DNA of 64,000 nucleotides, from assembly GCF_029210375.1 (NCBI RefSeq), contig NZ_JARGER010000008.1:20347-84346 (forward strand), in the 5' to 3' direction. Position 1 is the first letter of the stretch, and each line of letters opens with the position of its first letter. The DNA is from Nocardioides sp. YIM 152315 (GTDB lineage: Bacteria; Actinomycetota; Actinomycetes; Propionibacteriales; Nocardioidaceae). The notes beneath the pieces were generated by a model that had not been told where the DNA came from, did no database searches, and was given only the letters and a program-made list of their open reading frames with translations. The translations under genes and the position numbers were made by a program. Shown here piece after piece: positions 24,580-31,791 of the stretch.

Positions 24580-25374
24580 ATGCCCGAACTCACCCATCTG
24601 CGCCTCGAGCGCGCCCGCGACGGCGTCGTGCTGCTGACCCTCGACAACCCCGACCAGCGCAACGCGATGTCGGACGACATGACCTCGTCGTGGGTGGCCG
24701 CCATCGACGAGATCGCCGCCGACCGGTCGGTGCGCGCGGTCGTGGTCACCGGCGAGGGCACGGCGTTCTGCTCGGGCGGTGACACGTCGTGGATCGCCAG
24801 CGAGCCCGACGCCTCGGTCGACCACCTGCGCACCCGGATGATCGGGTTCTACCGCGCGTGGCTGTCGATCCGGCGGCTCGAGGTGCCGACGATCGCGGCG
24901 GTCAACGGCCCCGCCATCGGCGCGGGCCTGTGCCTGGCGCTGGCCTGCGACCTCCGGTACGCCGCGGCGGGCGCCCGTCTCGGCGCGCCGTTCGTGAAGC
25001 TGGGCATGCATCCCGGCATGGCGGCGACCTTCCTGCTCCCGAACGTCGTGGGGGAGGCGCACGCGCGGGACCTGCTGCTGACCGGGCGGGTCGTGGACGC
25101 CGACGAGGCGCTGCGTCTCGGGCTGGTCTCCCGGGTGATCGAGCCGGCGTCGTTCGTCGAGGAGGCCCTCGACGCCGCCGCGGCGATCGCCGCCGCGGCG
25201 CCGATCGCCACCAGGCTGACCACGCTCGCGCTGCGCGACGGCGGGCACGCCGACGCCGAGGCCTGCCTGCAGTGGGAGGCGATGGCCCAGCCGATCACGC
25301 TCGCGACCGCGGATCTCCAGGAGGGCATCCGGGCGGCCCGCGAGAAGCGCGCGCCGGTCTTCACCGGACGCTGA
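24580..25374 (+). CDS. Enoyl-CoA hydratase/isomerase family protein
   Basis: A 264-residue crotonase. The two oxyanion-hole segments are FCSGGDTSWIAS and VNGPAIGAGLCLALACDLRY, and FVKLGMHPGMAATFLLPNVV follows. The usual second catalytic Glu position in this last segment is occupied by His-Pro (GMHPG), so the reaction may be isomerisation or another crotonase chemistry, not hydration. The ATG at 24,580 is 6 nt after TACGTT without a ribosome site, the leaderless pattern seen repeatedly in this region. The gene ends in a hairpin at 25,373-25,399. Confidence 0.85.
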   Translation: MPELTHLRLERARDGVVLLTLDNPDQRNAMSDDMTSSWVAAIDEIAADRSVRAVVVTGEGTAFCSGGDTSWIASEPDASVDHLRTRMIGFYRAWLSIRRLEVPTIAAVNGPAIGAGLCLALACDLRYAAAGARLGAPFVKLGMHPGMAATFLLPNVVGEAHARDLLLTGRVVDADEALRLGLVSRVIEPASFVEEALDAAAAIAAAAPIATRLTTLALRDGGHADAEACLQWEAMAQPITLATADLQEGIRAAREKRAPVFTGR

Positions 25375-25399
25375 CCCGCCCGAAACTTTCGGGCGGGTC
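25373..25399 (+). terminator. Terminator hairpin after the enoyl-CoA hydratase gene
   Basis: GACCCGCCCGAAA (25,373-25,385) is the exact complement of TTTCGGGCGGGTC (25,387-25,399). The arms overlap the stop codon. It is a very tight hairpin with A/T at its tip and no U-tract. Confidence 0.65.
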
Positions 25400-25408
25400 G
25401 ACGTAGAA

Positions 25409-25478
25409 GAGGCCCCCGCATCGCCAGCCCGACACTTGCCTTCCCCTTGCGAGTGTCGTTCGGCGGCCCGGGGGCCTC
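25409..25478. other. Nested palindrome, possible structured RNA
   Basis: An outer stem GAGGCCCCCG (25,409-25,418) with CGGGGGCCTC (25,469-25,478) encloses an inner stem CGACACT (25,430-25,436) with AGTGTCG (25,452-25,458). The loop is a pyrimidine-rich TGCCTTCCCC-type stretch on this strand and reads AAGGGGAAGG on the other. It lies in non-coding DNA beside the terminator at 25,373-25,399. It could be a terminator for the minus strand or a small RNA. I cannot match it to a known family. Confidence 0.4.
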
Positions 25479-25536
25479 GTCTGGAGAGACGCTAGGAGGC
25501 GCCCGCGCCGCGGGTCAATGCAACCGGGCCACAGCC

Positions 25537-25622
25537 TGTGGACAACGCTGTGGACAAACCTGTGGACGGCGCCGACGGGCGGTGGACGAAGCCCCTCGGA
25601 CGCGGGATGCGACTGTGGACGG
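25537..25622. promoter_or_regulatory. Cluster of DnaA-box-like repeats
   Basis: TGTGGACAA, the complement of the actinobacterial DnaA box TTGTCCACA, occurs exactly at 25,537-25,545 and 25,549-25,557. A near-match TGTGGACGG follows at 25,561-25,569, giving a regular 12-bp spacing. Further near-matches are at 25,614-25,622 and, inverted, at 25,669-25,677. They lie in a non-coding stretch 100-190 bp before the PHP gene. A DnaA-titration or DnaA-regulated promoter is possible. No dnaA, dnaN or AT-rich unwinding region is nearby, so a chromosomal origin is not supported. Confidence 0.5.
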
Positions 25623-25722
25623 GGCGCGGCGTACCGCCGGAGTCGGCGCGCTGACCAGCCACAATGGCTGTCCACCGGTTGTGGAGGAAAGAATCCCTGG
25701 ATCGGGATCGGGAGGTGTCGGC

Positions 25723-26763
25723 GTGTCGTACGACGGTGGTCCGGTCGCCGCGCTGCGGCGGATCGCGTTCCTGCTGGAGCGTGGGCGCGAGGACACCTAC
25801 AAGGTCAAGGCGTTCCGCGGCGCCGCTGCGGCGATCCTGCCGCTGCCGCACGCGCAGGTGGTCGCTGCGGTCGAGGAGGGGACGCTCACCAAGCTCCCCG
25901 GCGTCGGCGCGAGCTCGGCGAAGGTGATCGAGCAGGTGGTGCGCGGCGAGGTGCCGGAGCGGCTCGCCGCGCTCGAGGCGCAGCACGGCGGCCCGCTGAC
26001 CAGCGGCGGACTCGACCTGCGGGCCGCGCTGCGCGGAGACCTGCACACCCACTCCGACTGGTCCGACGGCGGCTCGCCGATCGAGGAGATGGCCTTCACC
26101 GCGATCGAGCTCGGGCACGACTACCTGGTGCTCACCGACCACTCGCCCCGGCTCACCGTGGCGCGCGGGCTCAGCCCGGAGCGGCTGCGCCGCCAGCTCG
26201 GCGTCATCGAGGCGGTCAACGACCACCTGTCATCTGTGGGAGACAACGGCTTCACCCTGCTCAAGGGCATCGAGGTCGACATCCTCGACGACGGGTCGCT
26301 CGACCAGGAGGACGACCTGCTCGCCCGGCTCGACGTCCGCGTCGCCAGCGTGCACTCGAAGCTGAAGATGGACGCCGCCGCGATGACCCGGCGGATGATC
26401 GCCGCGGTGGAGCACCCGCGCACCAACGTGCTCGGCCACTGCACCGGTCGGCTGGTCACCGGCAACCGGGGCACCCGACCCGGCTCGCAGTTCGACGCGA
26501 AGGCCGTGTTCGAGGCCTGTGCGGCGAGCGGCACCGCGGTCGAGATCAACTCGCGCCCCGAGCGCCGCGACCCGCCGACGAAGCTGCTCGAGCTCGCCCG
26601 CGACCTCGGCTGCCTCTTCTCGATCGACAGCGACGCGCACGCGCCGGGGCAGCTCGACTTCCAGATCTACGGCTGCGAGCGGGCCGAGGAGGCCGGCATC
26701 GACCCCGACCGGGTCGTCAACACCTGGCCGAGGGAGCGCCTCCTGGCCTGGGCCAACGGCTAG
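25723..26763 (+). CDS. Helix-hairpin-helix and PHP-domain protein (PolX-C-like)
   Basis: A 346-residue protein. Residues 1-90 contain a PolX-like helical N-terminus with the HhH motif LTKLPGVGASSAKVIEQVV. From about residue 105 a PHP phosphoesterase domain begins with GDLHTHSDWSDGGSPIEEM and continues LVLTDHSPRLTVARGL, GIEVDILDDGSLD, ASVHSK, NVLGHCTGRL and FSIDSDAHAPGQL, which supply the His/Asp/Glu metal ligands. The polymerase core of family X is absent, so this is the stand-alone form, likely a phosphoesterase or nuclease acting on DNA or small phosphates. GTG 25,723 has GGAGG 7 nt upstream. The DnaA-box cluster lies just upstream. Confidence 0.85.
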   Translation: MSYDGGPVAALRRIAFLLERGREDTYKVKAFRGAAAAILPLPHAQVVAAVEEGTLTKLPGVGASSAKVIEQVVRGEVPERLAALEAQHGGPLTSGGLDLRAALRGDLHTHSDWSDGGSPIEEMAFTAIELGHDYLVLTDHSPRLTVARGLSPERLRRQLGVIEAVNDHLSSVGDNGFTLLKGIEVDILDDGSLDQEDDLLARLDVRVASVHSKLKMDAAAMTRRMIAAVEHPRTNVLGHCTGRLVTGNRGTRPGSQFDAKAVFEACAASGTAVEINSRPERRDPPTKLLELARDLGCLFSIDSDAHAPGQLDFQIYGCERAEEAGIDPDRVVNTWPRERLLAWANG

Positions 26764-26934
26764 TACCGCGACTGGTGACCCTTGCCCTGCGAGCGTCGTC
26801 CAGCGCGTGCTCTCGCAAGGCGCCGGAGCGAAGGCATACCGAACCGTCTTCCGAGCGACGGCAACGCAGCGAGAGTGCGTGATGGGCGGCGCGTAGCGGG
26901 CGAAGGTCGCCGGTCGAGGTACTAGGTTCGGGAC

Positions 26935-27477
26935 ATGACGGGCCGACCCGAGGTGGAGGTGCGCCGCTCGAAGCGGCGACGCCGCACCGTCTCGGCGTAC
27001 CGCGACGGCGACCGCGTCGTGGTGTTGATCCCCGCCTCGCTCTCGCGCAAGGAGGAGGCGGAGTGGGTCGAGACCATGCTCGCCCGCCTCGAGAAGTCCG
27101 AGCGGCGGCGCAAGCCCAGCGACGAGGACCTGATGAAGCGGGCGAGGTCGCTCAGCGACCGCTACCTCGGCGGCCTGGCCCTGCCCGAGTCGGTCCGGTG
27201 GGTCGACAACCAGGAGTCCCGCTGGGGATCGTGCACGCCGGGCGACCGGACGATCCGGCTGTCCGCGCGGCTGCAGGGGATGCCGTCGTGGGTCATCGAC
27301 TACGTGCTGATCCACGAGCTGGCGCACCTCTTCGAGGCCAGCCACAACGACCGGTTCTGGGCCTGGGTCGACCGCTACCCGCAGGCGGAGCGGGCGAAGG
27401 GCTACCTGATCGGCTGGTCGGCGGCGGCCCGGCTGGACCTGCCACCCGGCGAGGTCGCCGGCGACGAGGTCGATTGA
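26935..27477 (+). CDS. YgjP-like (DUF45) zinc metallopeptidase
   Basis: A 180-residue protein of the M48-related YgjP/DUF45 family. The zinc motif HELAH occurs in YVLIHELAHLFEASHNDRFW with the third ligand His further on, and the preceding RWVDNQESRWGSCTPGDRTI is the family's signature block. A basic N-terminus (VRRSKRRRRTVSAYRDGD) is also typical. The protein is cytosolic, with no signal or membrane segment, and its substrates are unknown. TAGGTT ends 6 nt before the ATG, so the transcript is probably leaderless. It overlaps the convergent Nudix gene by 76 bp. Confidence 0.85.
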   Translation: MTGRPEVEVRRSKRRRRTVSAYRDGDRVVVLIPASLSRKEEAEWVETMLARLEKSERRRKPSDEDLMKRARSLSDRYLGGLALPESVRWVDNQESRWGSCTPGDRTIRLSARLQGMPSWVIDYVLIHELAHLFEASHNDRFWAWVDRYPQAERAKGYLIGWSAAARLDLPPGEVAGDEVD

Positions 27478-28016
27478 GACCAGCGCTCGCGCGCCCGCCG
27501 GATCAGCTCGTGCATCTCGTCCTCGAGCTCGGGGAGCGCGTCGACCGGCCACCAGCGGACGTCGAGGGACTCCTCGCTGGTGGCGTGCGCGGCGCCCGCC
27601 GGGGCCAGCGCCGTGAACCGTACGTCGAGGTGGCGGACCGTCCCGCGCGGATCGCAGAAGTCGACCGTGTGCTCGTCGAGGTGCAGCGGCCGGGGATCGA
27701 GGCGCAGACCGTCGATGCCCGACTCCTCGGTCGCCTCCCGCAGCGCTGCGGCGGCGAGGGTCGGGTCGGCGGGCTCGACGTGACCCCCGAACGCGAACCA
27801 GCGCCGGGCCTTGCGGTGCAGGTTGAGCAGCACCCGGTCCAGGCCGGCGTCGAGGACCAGCGCGCCCGCGGTCAGGTGGTCGGGGAAGCAGGAGCGCTCC
27901 ACGCCGTCCGGATGGGCCTCGAGGTGCGCGACGTACCTGGCCCGCAGCTCCTCCTGCCGGGCATCGGAGCCGGCCCAGGTGCGCAGCGTCTCCAGCGCGT
28001 CGGCGTGGACGCTCAC
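27402..28016 (-). CDS. Nudix hydrolase
   Basis: A 204-residue Nudix protein. The box is GGHVEPADPTLAAAALREAT followed by EESGI: the REATEESGI half is canonical, but the spacing from the Gly is one residue longer and Asp-Pro stands where the first Glu is expected. The N-terminal helical region (VERSCFPDHLTAGALVLD) and RARRWFAFGG are typical of actinobacterial Nudix proteins next to the Rv3195-like gene. The substrate is unknown. The GTG start at 28,016 overlaps the upstream stop by 4 bp with an AGGAGG site, so both are co-translated. Confidence 0.82.
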   Translation of the reverse strand: MSVHADALETLRTWAGSDARQEELRARYVAHLEAHPDGVERSCFPDHLTAGALVLDAGLDRVLLNLHRKARRWFAFGGHVEPADPTLAAAALREATEESGIDGLRLDPRPLHLDEHTVDFCDPRGTVRHLDVRFTALAPAGAAHATSEESLDVRWWPVDALPELEDEMHELIRRARERWSQSTSSPATSPGGRSSRAAADQPIR

Positions 28017-29356
28017 TCCTCCTGCTCGCCCGGCTGGCCACCGAGCAGCTTCTGCAGCTCGGCGTCGAAGTCCTCGTCGCTCAGCTGCGGCGGGGCGGTG
28101 GCGTCCTCGCGGAACCCCAGCGGGTCGTCGAGGTCGGCCGCGGTCGGGAGCAGGTCGGGGTGCATCCACACGCCGTCGCGGGCCTCGGTGCCCTGGCGGG
28201 TGCGCAGGGAGCCCCACAGCGTGGAGGCGTCGCGCAGCCGGCGGGGCCGCAGCTCCAGGCCGACCAGGGTCGCGAACGTCTGCTCGGCCGGGCCGCCCGC
28301 GGCGCGCCGGCGCCGGAAGACCTCCTGGAGCTTGCCCGCGGTGGGCATCCGCTCCGCGGTCGCCTGGCCGACGACCTCGTCGACCCAGCCCTCCACGAGC
28401 GCGAGGGTGACCTCGAGCCGCTGCAGGGCGGCCTCCTGCGCGGGCGAGCTGGGCAGGTCGAACATGCCGCCCTCGAGCAGCTGCTGCAACGACTCCGGGT
28501 TGGTCGGGTCGATGCCGCGCATCTGCTCCTCGAAGCGGGACTGGATGCCCTCGGCGTTGATCTCGATGCCACGCGCGTAGTCGGCCACCGCGCCGATGAG
28601 GTGGTCGCGCAGCCACGGCACGTGGGCGAAGAGGCGCTGGTGGGCGGCCTCGCGCAGCGCGACGTAGAGGAGCACGTCGTCGGCGCCGACGTCGAGGTCG
28701 GCCGCGAAGGCGTCGAGGTTGGCGCTGACGATCGCGGCCTTGCCGGGCGCCGCGAGTGGCAGCCCGATGTCGGAGACGCTCAGCACGTCGGAGGCGAGCG
28801 CCCCGAGCCCGGAGCCGATCTGGCCCGCGAGCATGCCGCCGACCGCCTGGCCGAGGATGCCGAGGATCGGTCCGGACATCTCCCGCGCCTCGGCCGGCAT
28901 GGCGCTGCCGAGCGCCTGCACCGACGACTCGGCGATCGGCTCGACCAGCACCTTCCACACGTCGGTGGTGCCGACGACCCACTCGGCCCGGCTCCATGCG
29001 GCCGGCGCCGTCACGCCGGAGGGGAACGCCGTGGCCTCGTCGAGCCAGTGGTCGGCGAGCTGGAACGCGTCGGCGACGGCGTCGCGCTGCCGCTGGGTCG
29101 GGCTCGGGTCGGGCGACTGAGCCACGGTCTTGCGGGCCAGGTCGATCGCGAAGTCCCAGTTCACCGGGCCGTCGTGCGGCTGCATCAGGAACTGCAGCTG
29201 GCCGAAGAGCTGGTTCAGGTCGGGCATCCCGCCCGGCATCCCGCCGGGCAGGCCCGCCCCTCCGCCGCCCATCGCGCCGAAGAGCTGCTCGAACGGCGTC
29301 CCCTTGAAGGGGTTCTGGTTGCCGTCGTCGGGGTTCTCGCCCGGCTTGTCGTTCAT
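28013..29356 (-). CDS. Zinc-dependent metalloprotease-like hydrolase (Rv3195-like)
   Basis: A 447-residue member of the actinobacterial family (TIGR03624-type) represented by M. tuberculosis Rv3195. The centre shows LREAAHQRLFAHVPWLRDHL, the family's variant of a metal-binding EAAHxR motif, within a mostly helical protein. The N-terminus has a flexible Gly/Met/Pro-rich stretch (GAMGGGGAGLPGGMPGGMP), and the C-terminus is acidic. It has no signal peptide. The function has not been established for any member I know. The ATG 29,356 (MNDKPGENPDD) was chosen; an ATG three codons upstream is also in frame. It is divergent from moaE by 31 bp. Confidence 0.82.
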   Translation of the reverse strand: MNDKPGENPDDGNQNPFKGTPFEQLFGAMGGGGAGLPGGMPGGMPDLNQLFGQLQFLMQPHDGPVNWDFAIDLARKTVAQSPDPSPTQRQRDAVADAFQLADHWLDEATAFPSGVTAPAAWSRAEWVVGTTDVWKVLVEPIAESSVQALGSAMPAEAREMSGPILGILGQAVGGMLAGQIGSGLGALASDVLSVSDIGLPLAAPGKAAIVSANLDAFAADLDVGADDVLLYVALREAAHQRLFAHVPWLRDHLIGAVADYARGIEINAEGIQSRFEEQMRGIDPTNPESLQQLLEGGMFDLPSSPAQEAALQRLEVTLALVEGWVDEVVGQATAERMPTAGKLQEVFRRRRAAGGPAEQTFATLVGLELRPRRLRDASTLWGSLRTRQGTEARDGVWMHPDLLPTAADLDDPLGFREDATAPPQLSDEDFDAELQKLLGGQPGEQEE

Positions 29357-29387
29357 GCCGACCACGGTACGCGGCTAGTGTCTGCCT

Positions 29388-29810
29388 GTGAGCACGATCC
29401 GCCTCGCCGAGCTGCGCGACACCCCGCTCGACGTCGCCGAGGTCGTCGCCGCGCTCGACGACGACGCCTCGGGCGGGCTGACCCTCTTCGTGGGTCGGGT
29501 CCGCGACCACGACCAAGGCAAGGGCGTGGTCGGCCTCGACTACAGCGCCCACCCCACGGCGACCGAGCGCCTGCGAGACGTGTGCCAGCGCGTCGCGGCG
29601 GAGCACGACGTGCACGGGGTGGCCGCGGTGCACCGGGTCGGCAGCCTCGACATCGGCGACATCGCGGTCGTCGTCGCGACCACGGCGAGCCACCGTGGCG
29701 ACGCCTTCGCCGCGTCCCGGGCACTCATCGACACCCTCAAGGCCGAGGTCCCGATCTGGAAGCACCAGCGCTTCGGTGACGGCACCGAGGAGTGGGTCGG
29801 CACCCCGTAG
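29388..29810 (+). CDS. moaE: Molybdopterin synthase catalytic subunit MoaE-like
   Basis: A 140-residue MoaE homologue, which with MoaD thiocarboxylate inserts sulfur into precursor Z to make molybdopterin. The blocks GGLTLFVGRVRDHDQGKGVV, YSAHPTATERLRDVC, AAVHRVGSLDIGDIAVVVAT and LKAEVPIWKHQRFGDG, with the catalytic Lys in PIWKHQ, fit MoaE throughout. There is no moaD, moaA or moaC next to it in this window. A TAGTGT element ends 6 nt before the GTG start, again the leaderless pattern. Confidence 0.88.
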   Translation: MSTIRLAELRDTPLDVAEVVAALDDDASGGLTLFVGRVRDHDQGKGVVGLDYSAHPTATERLRDVCQRVAAEHDVHGVAAVHRVGSLDIGDIAVVVATTASHRGDAFAASRALIDTLKAEVPIWKHQRFGDGTEEWVGTP

Positions 29811-29856
29811 GCGTGCCTCCCGCCGGACCGCCACGCCGCCGCCTACGCTCGGACCC

Positions 29857-30099
29857 GTGGAGATCCTGCTCTGGCTCGTGCCGTCGGCGGTGGCGACGGC
29901 CGTCGCCATGCTGTGGGTCGGCTGGCTCGGGCGCGAGGGTCGCGGCGAGGTCGACCGCGACGTCGCCGTACGCCGGATCGCGGCCGCGCTCGAGCCCGAG
30001 CGACGGCGCCGCAGGCCGGCGCCCGGCTACGCCGCGCCGCAGCCGGAGCGCGACCGCAGCACCGGCGTCGCCGTACGCCCGTCGCGTCGGGCGTCCTGA
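29857..30099 (+). CDS. Small single-pass membrane protein
   Basis: An 80-residue protein: an N-terminal hydrophobic helix (EILLWLVPSAVATAVAMLWVG) is followed by an Arg-rich cytoplasmic tail, AALEPERRRRRPAPG and VAVRPSRRAS, so the N-terminus is probably outside. I recognise no domain. Small proteins of this form sit beside the PDZ-Lon gene in related actinobacteria. The start is a GTG 7 nt after TACGCT. It is convergent with nothing and 42 bp before the Lon-like gene. Confidence 0.65.
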   Translation: MEILLWLVPSAVATAVAMLWVGWLGREGRGEVDRDVAVRRIAAALEPERRRRRPAPGYAAPQPERDRSTGVAVRPSRRAS

Positions 30100-30141
30100 C
30101 CGCCCGCGCGCACGTTGGCGCGGTCTGACAGTCTTGGCGCC

Positions 30142-31194
30142 ATGACGCAGCGCACCTTCGCCGGCCTGCTGGCCGTGCCGTTGGTGATCGCGCTGTGGGT
30201 GGCGGCCGCGTTCGAGTCCCTGCCCTACGTCACCTACGAGCCGGGCATCACCGTCGACGTCCTCGGTGACAACGACGAGGGCGAGCCGATCATCCAGGTC
30301 GACGGGCACGAGACCTGGGCCGACGACGGCGAGCTGCGGATGACCACGGTCTACGTCTCCCAACCCGACGCGCACAACACGCTCTTCGAGCTGATGCAGG
30401 ACTGGATCAGCTCCTCCAGCGCGGTCTACCCGTTCGACGCCATCTACCGCGACGACGTGACCACCGAGCAGAACCGCGAGCAGGGTCGCCAGGAGATGAC
30501 GTCCTCCAAGGACGCCGCGACGGCGGCCGCGCTGACCGAGCTCGGCTACGACGTCACCGACGCGGTGGTCGTCGGGGTCGACAAGGGCGCGCCGGCCGAC
30601 GGCCGGCTGGAGCAGGGCGACGTGATCCTGCGGGTCGACGGACAGCCGGTCGGCGACTCCGACGACGTCGTCGACGCCGTCGGCCGGGCCGCGGCGGGGC
30701 AGCCGCTCGCGCTCGTCGTACGTCGCGACGGTCAGCGGCGGACCGTCGAGGTGACGCCGCGGGAGGTCGACGGCGGGCCGCAGGTCGGCATCCAGGTCGG
30801 CACCGAGACGACCGACTTCCCCGTCGACGTCACCGTCGCGATCGACCCGAGCATCGGCGGCCCGAGCGCGGGCCTGATGTTCAGCATCGGCATCTACGAC
30901 ATCCTCACCGAGGGCTCCCTGACCGACGGCCGGACGATCGCCGGCACGGGCACGGTCGACGCGGGCGGCAACGTCGGCCCGATCGGCGGCATCCAGCAGA
31001 AGATCGTCGGGGCGCGCGATGCGGGCGCCGAGCTGTTCCTGGTGCCGCCCGACAACTGCGACGAGGCCGTCGAGGCCCCGCACGGCGACATGCTCCTGGT
31101 CGAGGCCGAGTCGACGCACAGCGCGCTGCGGTCGATCGAGAAGTGGGTCGACGACCCGGACGCCGACCTCCCGGCCTGCGGAGGCGCGACGTGA
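30142..31194 (+). CDS. Membrane-anchored PDZ-Lon family protease
   Basis: A 350-residue protein homologous to Rv3194c. An N-terminal membrane anchor (GLLAVPLVIALWVAAAF, about residues 8-24) precedes an extracytoplasmic region. A PDZ domain (about 140-205) contains VVVGVDKGAPADGRLEQGDV and VVRRDGQRRTVEVTP. The C-terminal Lon proteolytic domain has the catalytic Ser in GGPSAGLMFSIG (about 240) and the Lys in GGIQQKIVGARDAG (about 285). There is no ATPase domain, so hydrolysis is ATP-independent. Its GTGA overlap with the next gene and the nearby UPF0182 gene form the conserved order. Confidence 0.88.
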   Translation: MTQRTFAGLLAVPLVIALWVAAAFESLPYVTYEPGITVDVLGDNDEGEPIIQVDGHETWADDGELRMTTVYVSQPDAHNTLFELMQDWISSSSAVYPFDAIYRDDVTTEQNREQGRQEMTSSKDAATAAALTELGYDVTDAVVVGVDKGAPADGRLEQGDVILRVDGQPVGDSDDVVDAVGRAAAGQPLALVVRRDGQRRTVEVTPREVDGGPQVGIQVGTETTDFPVDVTVAIDPSIGGPSAGLMFSIGIYDILTEGSLTDGRTIAGTGTVDAGGNVGPIGGIQQKIVGARDAGAELFLVPPDNCDEAVEAPHGDMLLVEAESTHSALRSIEKWVDDPDADLPACGGAT

Positions 31195-31763
31195 GCGACG
31201 AGTACGACTCCGCGCTGCCCGGCTTCGACAACGTCGACCCGGCGCTGGCGGCCGCCGTCCTCGAGATCGAGGACCACATCGCGGGCGAGGGCTGGGACCA
31301 GCCGGCCCGCCTCTACGCGCTGGTCGACACCGCCTCGCTGGTCGCGCGGGAGCCAGCGCTGGCGGCCGCGATGGGCCTCGACTCCGCGGCCGCCGAGGGG
31401 TCGCTGACCCCGATCGAGCAGGAGCAGCTGTCCGCCGACCAGCCGTTCGAGGAGACGCTGGGGTCGATCACGTGGCCGCCGGGCGTGGCCGGCTGCGCCG
31501 CCGTCGTGGAGCGGCTGGTGCTGCCGCCGGACGCCGACGAGCAGATCCCCGACGACCGCGCGCTCGCGGAGCAGTTCGCGCGCGAGCACCCCGAGCGCCA
31601 GGAGGTGCGGATCGCGGCCGGCGTCACACGGGCCGGCGCGACGTACTGCGCCCTGCGGCTGCGGGCCCACGACGACGACCAGTCCGTGGTCGGCGGCGCC
31701 GATCTCGTGCCGGGCCTGCTGGAGCTGCTGGGAGCCACGCTCGAGGACGAGCCGGAGTCGTAG
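31191..31763 (+). CDS. PPA1309-family protein
   Basis: A 190-residue cytosolic protein of the actinobacterial PPA1309 family, recognised from AAVLEIEDHIAGEGWDQPAR, LYALVDTASLVAREPALA, SITWPPGVAGCAAVVERLVL and the C-terminal GATYCALRLRAHDDD. No biochemical role has been described that I know of. It is always found with the PDZ-Lon and UPF0182 genes in this phylum, and here overlaps the Lon stop as GTGA, so it probably belongs to the same envelope-related unit. Confidence 0.8.
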   Translation: MSDEYDSALPGFDNVDPALAAAVLEIEDHIAGEGWDQPARLYALVDTASLVAREPALAAAMGLDSAAAEGSLTPIEQEQLSADQPFEETLGSITWPPGVAGCAAVVERLVLPPDADEQIPDDRALAEQFAREHPERQEVRIAAGVTRAGATYCALRLRAHDDDQSVVGGADLVPGLLELLGATLEDEPES

Positions 31764-31791
31764 GCCGTGACGAATCAGGGAGAGACCAAGC

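Noticed and set aside
25409..25478. Bacterial SRP (4.5S) RNA gene
   Set aside because: The stem-loop shape is suggestive, but the conserved GGAAGGAAGCAGC-type apical loop and symmetric bulges are missing.
25500..25722. Chromosomal replication origin
   Set aside because: DnaA-box-like repeats are present, but dnaA, dnaN, rpmH, parAB and an AT-rich unwinding region are all absent nearby.
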